DNA from: Brachynemurus nebulosus
Lineage: Eukaryota > Arthropoda > Insecta > Neuroptera > Myrmeleontidae
DNA length: 64,000 nucleotides
Assembly (NCBI GenBank): GCA_035578155.1
Contig: JAPWDM010000015.1
Span: 8,244,709 to 8,308,708 of the forward strand
Reading direction: 5' to 3'
This document shows, in pieces, positions 58,050-64,000 of the stretch (position 1 is its first letter; every line of letters starts with the position of its first letter). The notes beneath the pieces were generated by a model. That model saw only the letters and a program-made list of their open reading frames with translations, had not been told where the DNA came from and did not search any database. A program made the translations under genes and the position numbers.

Positions 58050-58280
58050 CAGTTACTTACAAAAGTATTGACTCACTTGTGTTTTTCGGAAACTTAATAC
58101 ATTTTTGTAGACTTTAATCGAAGTAAATAACAAAAATCAATCATGCATAGAAATATAATTTAATGTACTTCAAAATACGTTACATTCAAAATAATATCAT
58201 AAACCACATAATAGAAAACAAAAATTAATTCAAATTCAAACCGAAAAACACAAGTGAGTCAATACTTTTGTGAGTAACTG
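58050..58280. mobile_element. 231-bp mariner-type MITE
   Basis: Ends CAGTTACTTACAAAAGTATT with GACTCACTTGTGTTTTTCGG and their near-perfect complement, flanked by TA (58048-58049 and 58281-58282). About 40-bp inverted repeats around a 150-bp AT-rich core. Confidence 0.88.
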
Positions 58281-58781
58281 TATGAACTGAGACAGAAATG
58301 AATACCGTAAAGTATTGAAAATTGCCTATATTGATCGAATGATGTCTAATATATGTACTGATTTGTAGACTGATTGGAAGAAATATTATTTTAAATAAAG
58401 ATCTTAATCGTAGAAGTCTTGTTATTAGACCCTTCTTCCCCTTCTAATCTACAACCATACGTATACGAGTAATTTGATCATTAATAGTGAGGCTGTAGTG
58501 TTTCTTTCTCTTGGCTATATAGCTGATTTAACTAATTTGAATATAAGGAATTTTTGAAATTCCCTCCTTACACAGTGTTCGTATTAATAGCACCACAATG
58601 GATAGGCCCGGTGTGGCGTCTGTTTTATGGATTCTATTTTGAAAGATCAAAATGGCGTGTTACGTGACAATGTGGAGTATCGTACATTTCAATTAACTGT
58701 GTCCACATCTTTTAAATAAGCCTGAAAAAAATGGATTTTGAGTATTCCAGATAAGTGAGAACCATTAATTTCATTAATTAA
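58281..58781. other. unassigned sequence
   Basis: No feature supported between the mariner MITE and the intact Harbinger. Confidence 0.4.
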
Positions 58782-59080
58782 GGGTGCGTCTTTTATCTTC
58801 TTCACAAACTTCCTCTTAGCAAAGAGTATTCTTAACTTAAATCTTACTATCAGCAAGAAGTATGTCTTTTATGTTCCTCTTAATATTACTATTAAGTTAA
58901 AAGGAGATCTATCATTTTGAGTTAATATTCACCATAGATATAATATCCTATTTCCGATTTTTTTAATTTCATAACCAAACATTTTTTATAACCACATGTA
59001 AACAACGATAAGTCACATTGTTTTGCAGAAATTGTATTTTTATTATTTTTAAAATACGATTTTTTTTTTTTTTTTAAAAA

Positions 59081-59696
59081 ATGGATTTAATTAACGAATT
59101 AAATGAAATTGATGAAATATCTTCGGATGAAGAGGAGTTAGAAGTAAGAAGATATTTAATTCGAGAAAGAAGAAATTATTATGAAGATTTAACCGAGAAT
59201 GAATTCTTAGAAAGATTTCGTTTAAAAAAGCAAACTTTTAATATTTTGCTAAATAATATCCAAGACGAAATAGAAAATTTGACAGACAAGTATGTACAGT
59301 TTTATTATATTATTAAATTTTTGTTACTAAAACTATATAAGAATTTGTATTTTCAGAAATTTCTCCGTATTACCTCGGGACAAATTATTATTAACATTAA
59401 GATACTACGCTACTGGGGGGACGTATTTGATGGCTGCAGATTTTTTGGGGATACATCGTTCGACGGCACATCGAATAATAAAAAAAGTAACAGAAGTGAT
59501 AGCCAATAGAGCTAGGAATTACATAAAATTCCCAGACACTCTCCCCGAACAACACCGAGCTCAGGAGGAATTTTACGCTGTAGCACGCTTTCCTCGTGTG
59601 ATCGGAGTTATTGACGGAACATTTGTAAGGTTAAAATCTCCTGGTACGTTCATGACATTTTCTTTTGTAAATAGGAATTATATATATGTATATTCA

Positions 59697-59761
<65 letters not shown>

Positions 59762-60333
59762 TATTTTTAGGTGGTGATAATGCCGAAATATTTCGATGCC
59801 GAAAGGGATTTTTTTCCTTAAATGTACAGAGAATCTTCGACTCCAAATGCCAGTTCATAAATATTGTCGCTCGCTGGCCCGGAAGCGCACACGATAACAC
59901 TATTTTTAATAATTGTAGAATTAAATTTAAATTTGAAAGTGGTCAGCTTAATAACTGTTTATTAATAGGTGACAGCGCTTATACACTTTCAAGATACATG
60001 ATGATTCCACTAGATGCACCACAGACCCGTGCTGAGAATCTGTTTAACGAATCATTATTAAGAACGAGAAATATTGCAGAACGTTCTTTCGGCATTTGGA
60101 AAAAAAGGTTTCCCATTTTATGGAGGGGGATGGAGGTTGAAACAGGTTTTGCACAACAAATAATAATAGCCACTGCTGTAATACATAATATATGTATTAC
60201 ACAAAATGATGACGAACTGGATCCCCCGGATGATTTTGAATTTCTAGACGAAATTCATAATGAGAATCAAAATGAGATCCGAGAAGAATATACTCGTCTA
60301 GATCTAATTCAGAATTATTTTGAAAGAATGTAA
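59081..60333 (+). CDS. PIF/Harbinger (HARBI1-like) transposase, intact, three exons
   Basis: Exons 59081-59289, 59357-59643 and 59771-60333 (donors GTATGT, GTACGT; acceptors TTTCAG, TTTTAG) join to 1,059 nt, 352 aa. Start MDLINELNEIDEISSDEEEL; then FLERFRLKKQTFNILLNNIQ, LPRDKLLLTLRYYATGGTYL, ADFLGIHRSTAHRIIKKVTE (helix-turn-helix), FPRVIGVIDGTFVRL (Asp 1), GDSAYTLSRYMM (Asp 2), RNIAERSFGIWKKRF (Glu) and TAVIHNICI. No stop or shift. The second intron contains a (TA)n microsatellite. The enzyme is expected to excise and insert the element at TWA targets together with the convergent Myb-like protein. Confidence 0.93.
59700..59757. repeat. (TA)n microsatellite in transposase intron 2
   Basis: About 28 TA units just upstream of the exon 3 acceptor. 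Contraction or expansion here would not touch coding sequence. The minus-strand Tyr/Ile frame across it is an artefact. Confidence 0.95.
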
Positions 60334-60387
60334 CTTTTTCAGAATATTCCAGTTTTTTATTGTTAGTTATGTATATCAATAATTATT

Positions 60388-60905
60388 TGTAATTTTTTTT
60401 TACAATAAATTTTGTGAAATTACTACTTTTTTTATTTTCCTTTTTCTTAATTACATCCAATTTCTTTTTAATTTGCAATTCAATTTTTTTAGTTTGTAAT
60501 TCTTTATTTTTTAAATCTAAATCTAATTTTAATAATTTTTTTCTTTTAATTCAGTACGTTTTAATTCTATTTCCTTTTTCCTGTTTTTTATTACTTTTTC
60601 ATTACTATTAGTTTCTCATTTTTAATATTTTTGTTCATTTTTTCAATTACAATTCATTATTAATAATTAAGGGTAAAATGAAAACAGTCTGGAAATTTTG
60701 ATCAAAAATAATTTATTTTCAAATATTTTTTTACAATAAATTTTGGGAAATTACTATTTGTAGTTTTTTATTTTCTTTTTCTAATTTAATTACATTTAAT
60801 TTTTCTTTTTTTATTTGTAATTCAATTTCTTTAATTTCTAATTCCTTTTTTTGATATCTAAATCTAATTCTAATAAATTTTTTCTTGTTTCTAATTCGCT
60901 ACATT
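60388..60905. repeat. tandem duplication of the Myb-gene 3' end
   Basis: Segments 60388-60600 and 60725-60905 are similar (ACAATAAATTTTG(T/G)GAAATTACTA, then TTTTTTATTTTC, then GTAATTCAATT(T/C)). The second contains the last coding exon of the Myb-like gene; the first is a non-coding, more diverged copy between the two convergent genes. Confidence 0.65.
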
Positions 60906-61759
60906 TTAGTTCCATTTCTTTTTCTTTTAATTCTTGTTGCTTTTTTAATACCTCCATTTTCTGATTTCTAATACTTTGACATTTTTTCTTTGAACCTACA
61001 AAATAAATTGATTTAGTAAAAAAATTCATATGGTTAAAAATTCTCGTGGTGAACTTACTTCTAAGAGGACTAGAAATTTTTCTTTTTAAATTAGTTGGTG
61101 TCCATGCGTTCCATGATGTGCTTGGTTCATCTGAAAAGAACAACAGAAAATTATTTTTTGATAAAAGTTTATTATATATCTTATATACCTTGCGTCGGTT
61201 CTAAAACAAAAACTTCTACTTCTTCCATTTCCTCCATTTCATCTACCTCCTCCGCTTTACAAACGGTTTGATTTTCTAAAAGTTATTTAAAAATGAAAAG
61301 TACTTTGTATTAATATGGATCATAATTTTAAAAAAAAGGAACTGGATAATAAAAACCTTTATCATTTTCATAATCACCGTCACCTTCAACCGGAGGTAGC
61401 CCTTCTATAGAAATATTTAAAATTTTTATTAATAGCAGCTCTATTTTTGAGAATGGTTTCTTATCAGCGACTCCACCCCCTGTTCGAAATTGTTGCTGCT
61501 TGTTGTAAGCATATTTTTTTCTTAAATTAGTTTTTAATATTTCGTACTTATGCCGTAATGTTTTTTCACTTCGGTAGCACTGGGCGAAACTACTATTAAA
61601 TTCTGTGGCAATTTTTGCCCAACATTCTTGTTTTGTTTTCCAAGAAATTGTATCACTTCTTTTATTTTCAATTATTTCTGAATATTTGGTTACCAACTTT
61701 AGTAATCCCTCTTCTTCTTCAATTGAAAAATTTAAGGAACGTTTTTTTAAATTTTCCAT
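60838..61759 (-). CDS. Myb/SANT-like DNA-binding protein of the intact Harbinger, four exons
   Basis: Exons 61759-61384, 61275-61189, 61130-61059 and 60995-60838 total 693 nt with consistent phase 1 junctions: 230 aa, no stops. Start MENLKKRSLNFSIEEEEGLL, then KQECWAKIATEFNSSFAQCY and SEKTLRHKYEILKTNLRKKY (trihelix Myb/SANT-like), RTGGG, an acidic linker (VDEMEEMEEVEVF), STSWNAWTPTNLKRKI, and a C-terminal coiled coil (RNQKMEVLKKQQELKEKEME to LELDLDIKKRN). Its role in this family is binding the element ends and escorting the transposase to the nucleus. The first donor (at 61383) is chosen because it restores phase; a longer readthrough frame to 61328 is less likely. Confidence 0.88.
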
Positions 61760-62281
61760 TTTCCTAAAAATATTTAATTTTATGTAATAACATTCGGTTT
61801 TTATCAGTTAATTTTATTAAAATATCTGCAACTCACCTTTTGAAAATATATAATGTAAAAAATAAACACTAACAATTAATGCTATCCGCAACCCGGACAA
61901 TAGCAGTAAATAATAAATAAAAATAATTAATAGTTTTTTTTTTTTAAAAAAACCAAAACTGCACGCACTGAAACTCAAAAAATAAATGCTGAACAGCATT
62001 TTTAAATTTATAAACTTCTATAATATTCGAATATTTGCTTATGGTTGCTTAGCAACCGCACGCATCATATCCGCCATACGAATTTCTCACTCTAATTGAA
62101 CAAAGATATCCTATTCTTACCTACTTACGAGGAACTTCATCCTACTCTCAAATTATCTTCCTCTTAACTTAAATTTAAGACTTAATAGCAAGTTAAAAGA
62201 CAACAAAATAATATAAGAAGAAGATACGAGCAACTTTAAGACAAGAAACAGTTTAAGAGGAAGATAAAAGACGCACCCTAA

Positions 62282-64000
62282 TACGATTTATTGCAAGAAT
62301 AATATTAGCTATGTACTACAATTATCGTATTTACCTTGCTAACCAAACAATAAAATTTAACAATCTAATCAAGAATTCAATTAACAATATTAACAACTAT
62401 TAACTATCAGTAAATTAACATTAGTATATAATTCCTTCCTTATTACTATTTTTCAGTAATTGGATGGGGCATCACAAGATTTTTCATAGTATTTTGGCAT
62501 TTACCCAAGATAGGGCCAGACCAAAAACCACGTCGGGGACCTACAATCAAGCGGACAATTTTACACGGTAGAGAAAAATAAAATGGTGATTTGGTTGTGA
62601 ATCATACGGACAAGCTATTTTGGGGCGAAAATTGTGAACGTTAATTTTATGCACGGTAAAGGCGATTATGCACGAAATACAAATAGGATTTATCGTATTA
62701 AAAGGGTTGGCGGCTGCTCAGTTGACCACGTGACCAACGGGTGTGACAGTTTTGGACGGTTACTTTTCAATTTTTGAAATTTAAAATATTAATCTGGAGT
62801 TGCCTTATAATTCAAAACAAGCGTATAGAACATCGTTAAGAGAAGAATATGTGTATTAAGATTGACCGTACTGACTAACGAGTATGGGCGGTTACCAAAT
62901 TTTATAACTAAATGGTGAATTTAAAAAAGGGAGAAAATTGGTAAAATTAAGAAGTGGAGAAAAAAAAACGTTATTATTAAATGTAATTGTTTAACTCTAA
63001 CAAGTAAATCCAGCAATAGAAAGGAAAAACGTACCTTATATTGCAAACATTGTTGAACAATTTTAACAATTAAGAAAAGAAACAATCAAAAATTTTACAA
63101 AACCGTAACTCAAAACTCTTGTGATGAAAAAGTGAAAGTAAAGGTGAAGGTACTTTCTCTTCGAGTTGAAAGTCCTTTTCTGTCCCTCTCTAATTTGTTT
63201 TTCTGCTTTTTTTGTTTTTCGAGTTTATTCTATACGCTACCAACCCGCGTCTAGTGTTTTTTTTTGTGGTTAGCTATTTGTATTTTGCGCCTATTACATG
63301 TTTTTTTTGTGTTGTTTCTTAAATGTCAAAATGACAGAACTATTTTGAAATGATTATGTTTTTCAATAGAAATGTTGTTTAGGCCTTTACTTAATTAATC
63401 TTAATTGCCTTTCGTGCACCCGGTATACAGCACACTGTATACCTAAATTTAAAATTTTAAAATTTGTCTTTATTGTAATACACACATAAAGCGTATTACA
63501 CGTTTGTGCAAGTTGTTTTTGAATTGATATATTTTTCGTCTGCTTTTTTCTTTTCAATAACAACAATAGTATGCATTTCGAAGTTCGACTTTTGTATGTT
63601 AAAATTGATTGCTATTTTTTCGGTTTATTGTTGCTTTAAAATTGTGATAAATATTGCTTTGTTACTTTAAAATTGTGCTAAATATTGCTTTGTTGCTTTA
63701 AAATTGTGCTTAAATTTATCTTTTGTTTGGATTGCTTGCAACTGCACGCAACAACCAAGTTCAAGTGAATGGACAAGAAAAAATATTCAGTCACTACAAT
63801 AATCAACAAAATCAGGTAACCTTTTTCTTTTATCCTGTGTTTTGCCACCTGATTATTGTGATTACGCACACATTAACTACTTACTATATCAACTGGTGAG
63901 TAATAAAATTTTGCTCATATGACTTGTGCAGTTGTATTGTTGGCTTTGCGCTTTGTTATTTTCGTTTGTTGCATTTTTACTGATTGCTTATGAACCAGCG
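62282..64000. other. unassigned sequence with a ~32-bp tandem repeat
   Basis: No gene recognised. At 63629-63715 the unit GTTGCTTTAAAATTGTG(A/C)TAAATATT recurs about three times. The somewhat GC-richer stretch 62460-62890 could be exonic or untranslated sequence of an unseen gene but has no open frame of note. The 63-residue minus frame at 63678-63869 is unrecognised. Confidence 0.4.

Larger units (their letters stand above)
58782..62278 (+). mobile_element. apparently intact Harbinger element, 3.5 kb, TAA duplication
   Basis: Inverted ends GGGTGCGTCTTTTATCTTC with a less regular continuation (CTTCCTCTTA), complement at 62240-62278, flanked by TAA at 58779-58781 and 62279-62281. It encodes a transposase on plus (59081-60333) and a Myb/SANT-like protein on minus (61759-60838), tail to tail. 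Both genes are open when spliced. Confidence 0.9.

Noticed and set aside
61817..61999. 60-residue minus frame upstream of the Myb-like gene
   Set aside because: Hydrophobic chance frame in the 5' flank; the Myb-like gene starts cleanly at 61759.
1..64000. CRISPR arrays, operons, Shine-Dalgarno sites, rRNA genes
   Set aside because: The sequence is eukaryotic with GT-AG introns; no such features were seen.

Overview
This is AT-rich eukaryotic DNA with long introns-style spacing, GT-AG introns and almost nothing but transposable elements. The element set (HARBI1-like PIF/Harbinger copies with Myb/SANT or MADF-BESS partners, mariner/Tc1 relatives, pogo-like, a jockey-type PRE_C2HC fragment, I/jockey-type and CR1/L2-type LINEs) points to an insect, plausibly a hemipteran; the species cannot be told from the sequence. 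I found no host gene that I can name. Most short ORFs are chance or shadow frames.

Layout. 1-4.4 kb: non-coding, a TA microsatellite and a pair of diverged direct repeats. 4.4-16.7 kb: bounded by matching inverted ends, this stretch holds the two halves of one HARBI1-like gene in opposite orientations (catalytic half on +, N-terminal half on -), plus nested MITEs, a mariner remnant, and a DUF4817-type mariner-like element whose long inverted repeats duplicate the 5' end of its own gene. 18.2-25 kb: an Asn-rich degenerate ORF and a nearly complete LINE with endonuclease, RT and RNase H. 25-28.7 kb: a decayed Harbinger transposase with its Myb/SANT partner. 30.9-31.9 kb: 5' part of a jockey-type LINE. 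33.1-35.2 kb: an apparently intact IS630/Tc1/mariner-superfamily element whose catalytic spacing counts as DD82E. 35.7-38.9 kb: fragments (YqaJ-like, THAP-like, a 1.7-kb foldback, an RT remnant).

38.9-57.5 kb is the most unusual part. A pogo-like transposase gene is interrupted by a 17.16-kb unit (39731-56890) that has long inverted repeats built of ~158-bp tandem subrepeats and is flanked by a perfect 10-bp duplication. That is the structure of Foldback/Mutator-like elements. Its loop holds a CR1/L2-type LINE, and that LINE is itself interrupted by a 7.13-kb composite of two Harbinger copies enclosing 256 bp of unrelated DNA. The duplications (outer TTA, inner TAA) and the exact restoration of the LINE reading frame indicate that the pair moved as one unit, like a bacterial composite transposon.

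58.8-62.3 kb is a Harbinger element that looks fully intact: inverted ends, TAA duplication, a three-exon 352-aa transposase and a convergent four-exon 230-aa Myb/SANT-like protein. In this element, and in the composite copy, the transposase (catalysis) and the small DNA-binding protein (end recognition and nuclear delivery in studied Harbingers) lie tail to tail between the ends. The remainder to 64 kb is unassigned AT-rich sequence with a short tandem repeat.
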